NCBI GenBank assembly: GCA_026214975.1
Contig: CM047806.1
Location: forward strand, 80,027,599-80,091,598
Direction of reading: 5' to 3'
Origin: Gentiana macrophylla
Lineage: Eukaryota > Streptophyta > Magnoliopsida > Gentianales > Gentianaceae
Length of the DNA: 64,000 bases
Numbering within the stretch: position 1 is the stretch's first letter; every line of letters begins with the position of its first letter. Shown piece after piece: positions 20,350 through 32,139 of this stretch. Below the pieces are notes generated by a model that was not told where the DNA came from, ran no database searches, and was given only the letters and a program-made list of their open reading frames with translations. Position numbers and translations under genes: made by a program.

Positions 20350-23300
20350 TGTTAGGTGTAGTGCCCGAAAGAAAATTTGTGTAATTGTTTTTGATAATGG
20401 ATGACAGAATTTATCTCACCTTATTACTTGATTTGTGCTTGTAAGTAATACACTGCTGCAAACCCTAAGTATATCAGTATGTAACCGCTTAACTCAGTGT
20501 ATGTGTTTTCGGTCAAATTGTATGAATTATAACGATATATTTTATATAAAATTCCCCCATATTCGTATTATTTTCATAGGAATCGAGCCTTATATTTAAA
20601 TATTGAGTAAATGATATTTTTAAATGGTAATTCTCAAAATGTAATGAATTTTGTGCTTAATTGATGATTTATTGTTAATTTGGAATTATATTACATTTTG
20701 GATTTATTCATTGATTAATTAGGAGCTTACAAGTGTTAAAGATTGGAATGGACAAGTGTCATGGATAAGATCTTGGAGGACAAGCCTTGAATAATCTAGA
20801 ATATCCAAGAAGATAAGGTTTGTTGCAAAGGATAAGGATGGGTTGTTAAGAGATAAGGACAAGATCAAATCCGTTCAAATTTAAAAGCAGTAGAATCGGC
20901 GTTTCAAGCCCGTGAATCGGCGTTCTGAGAATAGAACCGGCGTTCCTAGATAGAATCAAGGCTCAGGGAATGAAAAGCAAGATCGAGAGCTCGGAAGACA
21001 GCCGTAATCGGCGTTTCTACATGCCTCGAATGGAGTTCAAACTCTGGCGGGCGTTCAAGATCTCTCGCCATCGATTTCCTATAAATACAGCAGCTCCCAA
21101 TTCATTCAGAGAACATTATTATTGATCAGATTTTCTTCCACACTAAAATACAACAGAGCAGCCACTCCTCCTTGGCTTCCAAGGCCGATCACCCAAGCCT
21201 TGTGCTTGGGTGATCCGGGTTAGATTAGATGCTTTCTTTTCTTTGTTGATTCATGGATTCATCCATTGTACAAAACCTTGTGAGTTCATCTTCTTAATTT
21301 ATTCAGCTTTATCTTTTGATTTATTCAGTCTTTGTTTCATCTTCATGATTTTCAGTTTGATTTGTATCTTTTCTATGAGCTTATGATGCTATTATGTGAC
21401 TAGATCGATAGATTTGGTTGCTAATCGTTGTCTAACATGATGATAATCGTTGTTAGGCTAGATCACCATAAAAAGATGGGATTTTTAATCCTTAATGATG
21501 ACAAATTAATGGGTTAATCATCTAGGTTGTTAGATTCTAATCTACACCTTGTTTTGTATGGGAATTGATCTTAACTTTCAAGAGAGTAGGATCAATGAAT
21601 GAATTCACTAAGAAATTGGGGATTCATAGCTTGAGAATACGGGATTCACTAAGGAATTAGGGATTTCAGATCTCGTGAAAAGGTGAAACCACATTTTGAA
21701 TTGACATCATGAGTTGAACTTAGATTGAAATCACTTGGTTTGTATTTTGGTTGATTTCATGTTTCCTTAGTTTAAGTTGTTTTCCTTATCCTTAGATTAT
21801 GACTGTTTTTACTCTTCCTTTGTGTTTTTGTATAGTCTTTCTTTTATGTGAGTTTTAGAGTAACAATTGAGAAAAATTAATGAGATTAGATTCAACATCC
21901 CAATTCCCTGTGGATCGACCCCTTACTTATCTCGCTATACTATCAACTACCCGGTGTTTGGCCGGTTAGGAGTTAGTTTTGCATCTAAGTTAGGGTTTAT
22001 AAATTTTCTTTTGTTTTAAATGATGCAAAATCTTCTCAACAGTATGGCATGCACATGAGGATTGAGTTAGTGGTGATATACTTAAACTGTTAGTCCGTGG
22101 TGAACTTAATCAGAGTTTAGGGTCTCTTGATTAAAACACCAATAATGCACCCAGAACACCTTAGGGTGTGATAGTCTTATCCGGACTATCGGTAGAGGGT
22201 ACCTACGTGGGGCATTTATATATGATGGAATACATATAGGATTGGACCGATTTAATTTGTATTTCTCGATATAATTCCGTAACCATGGAATCTCATTAAA
22301 TCATTAGATGATCATATATGGATCAACCTTAATCCTGAGGAGATCACACGGTGCTGCTTGTCTCGGGGTATTGTTTGATGTGTTAGTTACGGTTCACTTA
22401 AATATGTGTTCCAAGCCACTTCTCATTGGCACTATCTCCTGATGAGTGAGTAGTTCTGATTTTCACAGACATGGAATCCATTCCTTCCTACGGGAAGTAG
22501 AGAGACAGTCCCCTTATTTGATAGCCCTAAGAAAGTGATCGATCCCGGGAGTTCGCATTTGACTAATTAGCTACTAGTCAGATATGCCTACTAATTGATC
22601 ATCGGGGGTTTATGGTAAATAAGGATAAGATATTCGAAAGTCGGGTTCACGGAGACTTCCCACCGAATGGACGATCTATGGAGGGTTAATCCGTATGTAG
22701 TGATTATATCAATGGACGATTATTCACTCTATGTGTTGAGTATAAGTATACATCTATAATCGGTAGAGTTCGATTTGGGTTTATGGTGGCGTAATCCCGG
22801 AATTAATAATTAATGTACTTATTCTGCTCGATGAATAATTAATTATTGGAGCTATCGGTTATAGTCCATGGTCCCCGATGTGGCTTCTATATTTCGGAAT
22901 GATATTCTTGTTATTTGGGCCTCAATGATAATTAATTGGCTGGGCTAATTAATTGATATGCATGGATATTATTTAGTTGGGCTAAATAATATAATACACA
23001 TAAAAGACATTTTATGTGGACTTAAAACCCTACTAGGTGGCGCCAATCTCCATTGTAAAACATAAGCATTGACTTTCTTGTGTTTTGGTAAATAAAAGAT
23101 ATGGTAAATTTATAATTGATTGATTAATTGATCATAATCAATTATATATGGAATTATCCTTTATTGTGATTAATAATTAATTAATTATTTAATTAATTAT
23201 AATAGTTGGAGTGCAAGGATTTACTCTCCTATAAAAAGAGAGTTCTTCCAAGACAAAATGGCATTGCAATTTTCGGCCATCATCACCAAAAAGAGAGAAA

Positions 23301-23579
23301 AAAATTAGTTTTCTTGTCTTGGGTTTTAGAAGAAGAAAAACTATAAGTTTTTCTTGGTGTTGCATATCAAGGAGGTTCGTGTATCAAGAAGGGTGTCCAC
23401 CAACCGCCGTTTGGAGAACACATCGGAAGATCAAGGCTTCTCTTCCCGATATTGGTAACATAATCTTAACCCCCTTGTAGTAGTTTAAGTCCTTTAATTA
23501 TATATTGTGGTATATAAGTCGTGATCCATCCGTTGCGCGTAGATCTAACTCGTTTAGATCTAAGATCCTACATCCTTCA
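20350..23579 (+). mobile_element. 3' LTR of non-autonomous element, split by a solo LTR
   Basis: This is the partner of 13542-15232. It begins TGTTAGGTG at 20350, directly after the PPT, runs to 20503, is interrupted by a solo LTR, and resumes at 22042-22046 through 23579 (ending catccttca). By eye the two LTRs differ by scattered substitutions and small indels. The TATA box recurs at about 23229. Confidence 0.93.
20504..22041 (+). mobile_element. Solo LTR with perfect TSD
   Basis: The 1,538-bp sequence starts TGTTTTCGGTC and ends CTTCTCAACA, and is flanked by the direct repeat GTATG (20499-20503 and 22042-22046). The undisturbed site is visible in the partner LTR near 13690, where cagtgtatggcatgc runs through uninterrupted. 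It has no interior, so it is the product of LTR-LTR recombination. It belongs to the same broad Gypsy LTR family as LTR B at 6740. It contains no gene. Confidence 0.95.
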
Positions 23580-23584
23580 TCAAG

Positions 23585-24916
23585 GACCCACAAAAATCAT
23601 TTCATAAGCATACTTAGTTGCTCATTTTTTAGATTTAGAATATACAAGAATAAATTGCAGTCATTTGTTGCTGATACTCAAGAAAAACTATTTGAAGCCT
23701 TCATTGAAGGTCCAATGCTCAATCTGGAATCATAGACTCATTGGAAAAGACTGAAGTACTACCACTAAGCTATGTAGTAGGAACTCACACTAAATGTGTT
23801 GAAGAAATCATTTTTATTGGAACTGATATCACTGATCCAATCTATGAATCAAGCAAAGGCAAACAAGCCATGATTGAAGGATGTGAAGAAGTTAATACTG
23901 GAAAAATGTTGACCAATTATTATGAGGTAAATGCTTCCACATCTAATTCTTCTTAAGCCATGAACAATCAAGAAAATTTAGAGTTCAGTGAAACTCTTGA
24001 CATACTCTTAAAGGAATTACAAAAAATTCAAAAAAATTATGAGAATGTCAAGAAAGATAGAGATTCGTTGAAAACTGAAATTTTAAGATTGAAAGCTGAA
24101 GTCAATCTTATCAATTCTAATAGAAAAACTCAAGAAGTTAGTTCTACTGATGATGTAGCAGAAGTGATAAATATCAATGAATCATTAGTTGATCCAACTT
24201 CAAAAGTCCAGTTCAAACCAGGAAAGCCATATGGTGACAGATCAGGCTTAGGGTTTGAAAATCAACAGAATTCTATGGCTAGACCAAGTTCAGTTGCACC
24301 CTAAGTCTTTGGCCGCACAAAGTCCAGAACACAGAAAACTGATAAAACTAATAGAACTGGTAAAAACTTAGCAAAGCCTTTTTTCTAAACTAACTGGAAG
24401 ATCAGTTAGAAGAACTTATCAAATTGACAGATCTTACAAGAAAATTCAGCAAAACTCTAGAAGTTGCAAAACTGACCAAAATTCAATTAACAAACCAATC
24501 AGATCAGATATGCCAAAGAATGATTTTCCTTCAAGGGATACTAGAGTCAGGGGAAACATAGACTATTTCCCACTGATGAAGATTGGGATGTTTCTACTCC
24601 TATTACTAAGTCAACGTAGTTTCACAAAGCTCGTAAGAATAAGCCTCAATACAGAACTATCAATCCAAGACAACGGAACAATGTGAAAACTGATAGATCC
24701 AGCAATAAGTATAGAAATAATTTTGACAAATCAAAAGATCAAGAAAGATATTTGAGAGAAATGAGCTCATTCCTTAAGATGTTCAAAATTCCCGAAAAGG
24801 AGATTAATTCAGTCAAAAAGAAACCATCATCAAGAATTAATCCAAAAGCTAATCAAAAAGGACCCAAGAAGGCATGGGTACCAAAGAAAACTCAATATGT
24901 TTTCCAGGAAAACTGA
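23585..24916 (+). pseudogene. Gag linker remnant of old Copia-derived element
   Basis: This continues the host element after the nested insertion. Frames at 23741-23956, 23960-24304 and 24683-24916 carry a coiled-coil-like, Glu/Lys-rich segment, then KPYGDRSGLGFENQ, which matches RFGSRSGLGYNSQ in Copia-1 gag, then FPTDEDWDV (compare YPSEDDWNA in Copia-1), and a GPKKAWVPK block that in Copia elements comes just before the protease. After GPKKAWVPK there is no protease, integrase or RT: the sequence passes into the extra ORF region. The gag N-terminal half is also missing. Confidence 0.75.
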
Positions 24917-24952
24917 TTTTTCAAGAAACAACTGGAAACTGACTCTGGAAAA

Positions 24953-25732
24953 CTAAGTCTTGGAAGCAAAACTGAATAAGTTGTGAAGCACTGAACAAAA
25001 AGCTGACAATGGTGAAACTGTCTAAGCTCTTGCTGTCCTAGTCCAAAAGATAGTTGAAACCAAACTATTAAAACATTTATCATTATCTTCACTTTCATCC
25101 GCTCTTACCTACCTCTATCACACATAAGTTTTTCCTTGCTCTTTCTCACAAAAGTTCTTACACCATGTCTGATTACAAAATTGAACAAGGTTTGACCATC
25201 TCAATGGATCAATATCTCAATAAGCATGATAAGTCTTGGAAGCAAAACTGAATAAGTTGTGAAGCACTGAACAAAAAGCTGACAATGGTGAAACTGTCTA
25301 AGCTCTTGCTGACCTAGTCCAAAAGATAGTTGAAACCAAACTATTTACAGCTGGAGATTCATTGCATCCGTATCTCTCACGTATAACATCTATGAACGCC
25401 AGATAAAGCCTTCACCTATGACAATCATAACCGTTGATTCCCCACTAAATGCCATTTTTCTGTATCTCAAGCAAAAGCGATGTGACTGCTGATACGACAA
25501 CCAACCTTTTGAAATTCCCCTCCCCACTTCTTTCTAGACAATAAATATCGTCTTTATACATTCATTAAAACATTTATCATTATCTTCACTTTCATCCGCT
25601 CTTACCTACCTCTATCACACATAAGTTTTTCCTTGCTCTTTCTCACAAAAGTTCTTACACCATGTCTGATTACAAAATTGAACAAGGTTTGACCATCTCA
25701 ATGGATCAATATCTCAATAAGCATGATAAGTC
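24953..25732 (+). repeat. Rearranged direct duplication A-B-A-C-B
   Basis: Segment A (24953-25067) recurs at 25231-25345, and segment B (25067-25232) recurs at 25567-25732, nearly identical each time. Segment C (25346-25566) is present only once, in the second copy. The junctions carry short shared strings (aagtc between B and A, att between A and B). The first B includes the start codon region of the extra ORF, so that ORF begins twice, with only the second copy leading to a full frame. Confidence 0.85.
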
Positions 25733-26456
25733 ACTTTTGACTAATCAAATTGTTGAAAAGAGTATAAAAGGACTAGAGGCAGTATTCAATATCAACATGA
25801 GTACTGTCTGCTTGGAGAGCATTAGTCAATTCTATGAGAAAGGGACTATATCAGACAAAACAGATGAGATAATCACCAAAGAACATGGAAAAAGCATTGA
25901 AGTCACAGAACAAACTATACGGGAAGTCTTTGGAATTGATCAATCGGCCTACCCCAGATTCATCAAGTTGGAGAAAGAAGAAAAAGATAAGATCTGGGTA
26001 GTTACAGCCAAAACAGGTTACAAGATGAATCTAACTGCAAGCATAAACCAATTGCAACCTGAATTCAGTTACCTAAACCAATTGCTAGCCAAGTGCATCA
26101 TAGGAAATTCAGGAACCTTTTTCAATCTCTCTGGAATAAAAATAGAGTTAATATATGCATTGTGGTTTGGGAAATCATTCAACTGGGCACAATACATTTT
26201 TAATCAAATGAAAGACCAGTTTGCTGGAGAAATCAGGAATGTTAAGAAAAGAGGTGACAAAAATGGAAGATTCTATCAAACTAAGACTTTTCCATTCTTG
26301 GTTCAAAGGATTCTTGACCATTTCCAAATACCCAAGGAGAAATTGACTAAAGTCTACCATAACAAGAAACAAGTCAAGATAGAAAGGATAAAGTCAAAGA
26401 AAAAGAAAGGTGAAACTAAGGTTGACCCTGAGAAAAAGAAGAGGAAAGCAAGCTAA
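25662..26456 (+). CDS. Extra ORF of Copia-derived element, 264 aa
   Basis: This is an intact frame starting MSDYKIEQGLTI and ending in a Lys-rich, nuclear-localisation-like tail (KKKKGETKVDPEKKKRKAS). No catalytic motif is visible. The middle (VTEQTIREVFGID, then a NWAQYIFNQMKD segment) resembles the putative plant transposon domain found in extra ORFs of plant LTR elements, and a diverged copy is at 42074-43295. In Sireviruses an extra ORF usually follows pol; here it follows gag remnants with pol absent. After its stop, coding-like sequence continues to 26580, where the Athila-like element interrupts it, and resumes at 39043. The function is unknown. Confidence 0.6.
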   Translation: MSDYKIEQGLTISMDQYLNKHDKSLLTNQIVEKSIKGLEAVFNINMSTVCLESISQFYEKGTISDKTDEIITKEHGKSIEVTEQTIREVFGIDQSAYPRFIKLEKEEKDKIWVVTAKTGYKMNLTASINQLQPEFSYLNQLLAKCIIGNSGTFFNLSGIKIELIYALWFGKSFNWAQYIFNQMKDQFAGEIRNVKKRGDKNGRFYQTKTFPFLVQRILDHFQIPKEKLTKVYHNKKQVKIERIKSKKKKGETKVDPEKKKRKAS

Positions 26457-26580
26457 AAGCAAAAAGTGGTTAAGATAATCACTGGAGATCAGACAATTGC
26501 ATGTGTCTTTGAGTTAGCAAAAAGAAGGAAGAAGCTGGAAGAGAAAGTTAGAAATTTAACTGGAGCTGAGACTCAGTTAG

Positions 26581-28025
26581 TGATAAGTTCCTAAAAAGTC
26601 AAATAATTCTAGATGTTTTGGACTAAATTTTGTGCCGTATGTTATTATTTTTATATTTTTTATCCTTTTTGGGCTAGATTACTGTGGATGATTGAATTAT
26701 TGCAGGATGATTCGAGATTAGAAAAAAAATGCCCAAAAAACGGAGCTAAAGTGGGAGAGTTCCAAAACCAGCCTCTGTCACAACAAGGGTGTGACAGTTT
26801 CCATAAATCTGATCAAGGCCAACGAAATGTTTTGATTGGTCGAAACTTTCACCAACGTATTTTCCTTCAAATTGGCGTGTTTTTCATTGAAAATGAGGAG
26901 TCCACACACTAGAAGAGTCCAAGATTGATAGATATTTGATTTGAGATATTTTCTTGATTAAATTAATTATGGAAACTTATATTTATGATGTAATTATCCC
27001 TTTTATACTCCCCTAAGTCGTACAAATCATTATTCACGCCTCATTCATCAAATTTTAGTCGACTTTTTCCTCTTTTCTTCATCATCTTCTCCCATCCCCA
27101 AGAATAAGGATTTTAGGTTCAAGAAATTCAAGAACAAAGCTTTTTCGAGGTTTGATTGTTTATGCAATACTTTGACGGTTTCTTTCTCTCTCTTTTCTCC
27201 TTTCTTCTATTTATTTATTTTCCCTGTCAAAGTATGAATTTTATGATTGAATCTTGGAATATTGATATGGAACGTGAGTAGATATCAGTTTCTAGGATTA
27301 GGAGAAACCCGGACATGAATATATGATGTAAAAACTCAATCTTTCCATTGTTTTATGAAATTGATGCTTATAAATTGGTTCTTGTATGCTATTCTTGTAT
27401 GATTGTCGAAATTAATAGCTCGAAAGGGTGAATAATCATGATTCTACGTAGAGAAATTATTCGATTATTTAGTGACTGAAAAAGTACCAATTAATGGATA
27501 CTTTAGGAAACAAGAATTGAATATAGGGTTTTATTGGAATGAAAATTTGGTAAAAACCTAGATGGCATGAAATTATGGTTCTTTATGGGATCTAAATTCA
27601 TTCTTCATCGTGGGAAACCAGATGTAGTTGGAGTCTGGGTACAATCACGAAAATAATTCGAAAGAAAATTTTTGTGATAAAATTTGATAATTGCCTTTAT
27701 AAGTGTAAAATTTGTATCTTGGGGTAAATATTGTTGGTAAGTCATATAGTAATTCCGTGATGACTCCGAAATCCTAGAAATGATTTTAAATTGGATCTTT
27801 ACCTAAATCTTGAAGTTCTTGGTTCATAGTTGTACTTTCTTTATTTTCTTAAATTTTAGGATTTTTAGATAAAAACCTACAAACATTTGATTTGTCTAGC
27901 TAATATAAATCGGGAATTGTTTGGTGATTGACTACAAGTCCCTGTGGGACGACATCCTAAGTACTTACTGGATAAGCCGTGCGCTTGCGGTAGGATTTAG
28001 TGATTATATTGAAAATCACACAACT
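26581..28025 (+). mobile_element. Athila-like element 5' LTR
   Basis: The LTR starts TGATAAGTTCC and is flanked on the left by GTTAG (26576-26580). Its partner is 37592-39037. It ends cacacaact, where the partner has the expected ..CA end, so the terminal dinucleotide has mutated. A palindrome tgtcacaacaagggtgtgaca lies at 26776-26796. A pyrimidine-rich leader and the gtccctgtgggac motif near 27940 are typical of this group. Confidence 0.95.
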
Positions 28026-28032
28026 AGTTTTC

Positions 28033-28050
28033 TGGCGCCGTTGCCGGGGA
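28033..28050 (+). other. Athila-like primer binding site (tRNA-Asp)
   Basis: TGGCGCCGTTGCCGGGGA, complementary to the tRNA-Asp 3' end, seven bases after the LTR. Confidence 0.95.
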
Positions 28051-28162
28051 ACTTCGGTGTCAAAATCGAACTCGTTTTTGATTAATTAGACTAGACTTTT
28101 TCTTTTTTTTATTTTAGTGGGTAATTGTGTTGTCATTCTTTGGTTATCTTTTCTTCTTGTTT

Positions 28163-29697
28163 ATGCGAAAATCTTGAAATTCTGACAATCTCTTTGAGTT
28201 AGATTCTGAAATCGAGGGAACTTTTCACAGGAGGAGAAGATTGTTTAAGCTAGAAACTGAGCAAGAAAAAACTAAGTCTGAAACAGAGATGGCTGCGAAC
28301 AATAAAAGGACCTTGAAGGATTACTCAGTGCCTACTGCACAAGGTTTACAGTCAGGGGTTGTGCAACCTACTATAGCTGCAAACAACTTCGAACTGAAAC
28401 CCGCTCTTATTCAGATGGTTCAACAAAATTCATTTGGGGGGTCGCCTATAGAAGACCCTAATCTGCATCTAAAGGTCTTCCTCGAATATCGTGATACCCT
28501 CAAAGTGAACAAGATCACTTCAGATCAGATCAGAACCATGTTGTTCAAGTTTTCCCTAAGAGATAAGGCAAGAGCCTGGTATCACTCCATACCACCAAGC
28601 ACAGTGACTACTTGGGATCAACTCTCTCAGGCCTTTTTAGCCAAGTATTTCCCTCCCTCTAAGATAGTTCCATTGCAGAATTAGATTACAAGCTTCACAC
28701 AATCAAATGAATCCCTTTATGAAGCTTGGGAGAGATTTAAAGAAATGCTGAGAAACTGTCCTCACCCGGGTTAGTGAAATGGCAATTAGTGCAGACCTTC
28801 TACAATGGGCTGGATTATAGAGAGATAATGGATATAGATGTTGCGGCAGGAGGTGCACTTCATAACAAATATCCTGATGATGCATACAATCTGATTGAAG
28901 ATATGGCAACAAACAGCTCCATGTGGTCTGGAAACAAAATGCCCAACACTTCAAAAAAGGAGGCAGGTAAGTATGAGGTAGACACTTTGACCCTTCTTTC
29001 TGCTAAAGTAGATGCTCTAAGCTCTAAATTTGATAAAATGAATGTGAGTGCGTTGAGATATGCAGAAGTTCCTTGTGAAGTTTGTGGTGTGATTGGACAT
29101 ACCGCTCCAGAATGTCAACTGCTTACCCGATCCCATGAGCAAGTTAATGCGTACAACACTTTCAACCAAAGGCCTATCAATGATCCCTTCTCAAATACCT
29201 ACAACCCTGGTTGGAGAAATCACCCAAACCTCTCATATAGAAACAACCAGAATGCAACATCGCAATACCCTCCGGGCTTCCAACCTAAGGCACTCAACCC
29301 ATCTCCTCAAAAATCTAATCTCGAAATCTTGATTGAAACCCTCATGGCAAACCAAACCAAGCAAAATGAGGAGAACCAATTGATGATTAAGGCTCTAACA
29401 ACTAAGGTGGATAGCTTGGCTGCACACAATAAGATGCTAGAGAACCAAATTGCTCAACAAGTAGCTGCTTCCTCTAGTGCTCCCGGAATACTGCCAGGAA
29501 AACCCGAACTTAATCCTAGGGAGCATTGCCGGGCCGTCAAGTTGAAGAGTGGAAAAGAGTTGGAAGACCCTAAGGTGATGAATAGTGAGAGCAAGGAGGG
29601 AGAGGTAGAGAAAGGTGGGACAGACGAGTCTATGGTAGAGGCTACCAAAGAAAAGGAGCCAGAACCGGTGCCTAAATATATTCCCCCGCCACCTTAG
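28163..29697 (+). pseudogene. Athila-like gag (broken)
   Basis: This is the particle protein of a Ty3/gypsy element. A likely original start is ATG at 28163, but its fifth codon is TGA; the frame then continues through a DSEIEGTFHRRRR-like segment to 28684. Retrotransposon gag blocks are visible (KFSLRDKARAWYHSIP, TTWDQLSQAFLAKYFPPSK). A TAG at 28682-28684 and a frameshift near 28765 break it. It resumes at 28774 (VQTFYNGLDY), with a zinc knuckle CEVCGVIGHTAPEC at about 29066-29107 (C-C-H-C intact), then an Asn/Gln/Pro-rich tail. A TAG at 29695-29697 ends the frame. Confidence 0.9.
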
Positions 29698-30939
29698 CAG
29701 CCACCGGTGCCTTTCCAACAAAGATTGGCCAAATCAAAGCTTGATAAGCAATTTGGGAAATTCTTGGAGGTTCTGAGGAAGCTCTATATTAATGTCACAT
29801 TCACAGATGCCCTTACACAAATGCCCACATAAGCTATGTTTTTGAAGGAGATTCTATCCAATAAAAGGAAGCTAGAAGACCATGAGATTGTAGCTTTGAC
29901 CCAGGATTGTAGTGCTATCATCCAAAATAAACTACCTCCAAAGCTTAAGGATCCGGGTAGTTTCTCCATTCCATGCGTAATTGGCAATATGGCTATAGAT
30001 AAGGCCCTGTGTGACCTTGGAGCTAGTGTAAGTTTGATGCCCCACTCTATGTATAAGAAACATGATCCCGGTGAGTTGAAGCCCACAAATATCTCTTTGA
30101 AATTGGCTGATCGCTCCGTCAAATATCCGGTGGGTATCCTAGAAGATGTTCCTGTTAAAGTTGGCAAATTTTATATACCAGTGGATTTCGTAGTTCTTGA
30201 AATAGATGAGGATATCCATATCCCCATTATTCTTGGTAGACCATTCCTTGCCACTGCTGGGGCTACTATTGATGTCAAGAATGGAAAGATTACTTTGAGC
30301 GTAGGAGATGATAATGTTGAATTTAGTTTGCCTAATGCTCTCACTTGCTTTTCTATTGAGAATGTTTGTTGCCGGATCGATTCGGAGGAACAATTATTGG
30401 AAAATGCCATTAAAAAGGGGTCAACTGACCCCGTGGAAGAGGAGATACCAAGTGAGGATGAGCAAGAGGATGGAGAAATTGATGATATGGCCACTAAGGG
30501 CCAAGATAAGAAGAACGATGTTCTTCCACCTTTTGACTATGAGAGAGTGAAATTTGATGCTCAAGTTGACACCCAATCTTGGGATGAGGATAAGGCCCCA
30601 AAGGTAGAATTAAAACCACTCCCGCCAAACTTAAGGTATGAGTTTATTAGAACAAATTCTACATATCCAGTCATTGTAAGTGCTAGTCTAAATGAGGAAG
30701 AAACTAAACAGTTACTTTCTTTACTTAGACGGTACCGCAAAGTGATAGGATATACCATCGATGACATCAAAGGAATGCACCCCTCCATATGCATGCATAG
30801 GATTTTGCTTGAGGACGATTACAAGCCTTCTATTGAAGGTCAACGACACTTGAATCCTACTCTGAAGGAGGTGGTGAAGAAAGAGGTGCCGAAGCTTCTA
30901 GGTGTGGGTATAATATACCCTATCTCTGACAGTGAATGA
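29698..30939 (+). pseudogene. Athila-like protease and N-terminal RT region
   Basis: After TAG (29695) and TAA (29830) stops, a 367-codon frame (29836-30939) opens. It includes the aspartic protease: ALCDLGASVSLMP holds the active-site block, here D-L-G rather than D-S/T-G, followed by IPIILGRPFLATAGA, the conserved C-terminal block. An acidic linker and the start of the RT region (IDDIKGMHPSICMHRILLED) follow. The frame ends at TGA 30937-30939, in a position where Trp (SEWVSP) is usual. Confidence 0.88.
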
Positions 30940-31827
30940 GTTAGTCCCACTCAGGTTGTACCTAAGAAGGGAGGGTTCACGGTAATATAGAATGATAATG
31001 ATGAATTAATCCCTTCAAGGTTGGTGACGGGTTGGCGCATGTGTATTGATTATAGAAAACTTAATAAAACGACCCGTAAGGATCATTTCCCGCACACATT
31101 CATTGACCAAATGCTAGAGAGGTTAGCAAAGCACTCATTCTTTTGTTACTTGGATGGCTATTCGGGTTTCTTTCAGATTCCCATACATCCAAGCGACTAG
31201 GAAAAGATGACCTTTACATGATCTTATGGCACATTTGCCTATAGACGCATGCCTTTTGGCCTGTGCAATGCCCCCGCTACCTTTCAACGTGCTATGATGT
31301 CTATATTTTCTGATTACATTGAGCATATCATGGAAGTTTTCATGGATGACTTCTCTGTGTATGGTACTTCATATGATTCATGTTTGAATAATTTATCTAA
31401 AGTACTACAAAGGTGTGCCGATGTTGATCTGGTCTTGAATTGGGAGAAGTGCCATTTTATGGTGCGAGATGGAATTGTTTTGGGACATTTAGTGTCTGAA
31501 AGAGGTATTGAGGTAGACAAGGCTAAGATAGAAGTGATTGAGAAGTTTCCGCCACCTAACTCGGTTAGGGGAGTGCGCAGTTTCCTCAGTCATGCGGGCT
31601 TTTACCGTCGTTTCATTAATGATTTTTCTAAATTATATAAGCCTTTGACTAACCTTTTGCAAAAAAATGTGGCTTTTAACTTTGATGCAGATTGTCTTGA
31701 GCCTTTTAACAGGTTAAAGGGGGCACTAATTTCAGCCCCAATCATGCAAGCACCGGATTGGAACCTACCGTTTGAAATCATGTGCGATGCTAGTGATTAT
31801 GCGGTTGGGGCTGTTTGGGGTCAGTGA
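30940..31827 (+). pseudogene. Athila-like reverse transcriptase (broken)
   Basis: CIDYRKLNKTTRKDHFP, FIDQMLERLA, FGLCNAPATFQRAMM and the catalytic FMDDFSVYG are present in order, followed by the thumb and the start of RNase H (FEIMCDASDYAVGAVWGQ). Stops lie at about 30987-30989, 31198-31200 and 31218-31220, then the frame is open from 31249 to TGA 31825-31827. The catalytic Asp pair is intact. Confidence 0.92.
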
Positions 31828-32139
31828 AAAGACAATAAAGCTTATGCCATATACTATGCAAGTAGAACCCTAGACGATGCCCAGGTACTCTATGCTACGA
31901 CAGAAAAAGAGCTATTAGCAGTTGTCTTTGCATTTGAGAAATTCAGATCATATCTCATGGGTTCCAAGGTAATTGTTTATACCGATCATGCTTCTATTCG
32001 GTATTTATTGAGCAAGAAAGACGTGAAGCCTAGATTGATTAGATGGATTTTGTTGCTTCAAGAGTTTGACCTTGAGATCCGAGATAAGAAAGGTACTGAG
32101 AACGTCGTGGCGGATCAACTGTCAAGGTTGAGACATTAA
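31828..32139 (+). pseudogene. Athila-like RNase H
   Basis: Directly continues the RT frame after a TGA (expected Arg, CGA). Blocks [34 protein letters not shown] and [12 protein letters not shown] are typical of Ty3/gypsy RNase H, with the catalytic Glu of TEKE and Asp of YTDH visible. It ends DQLSRL before a TAA at 32137-32139. Confidence 0.92.

Noticed and set aside
28033..28050. tRNA gene fragment
   Set aside because: It is complementary to a tRNA 3' end and sits beside an LTR, so it is a primer binding site.
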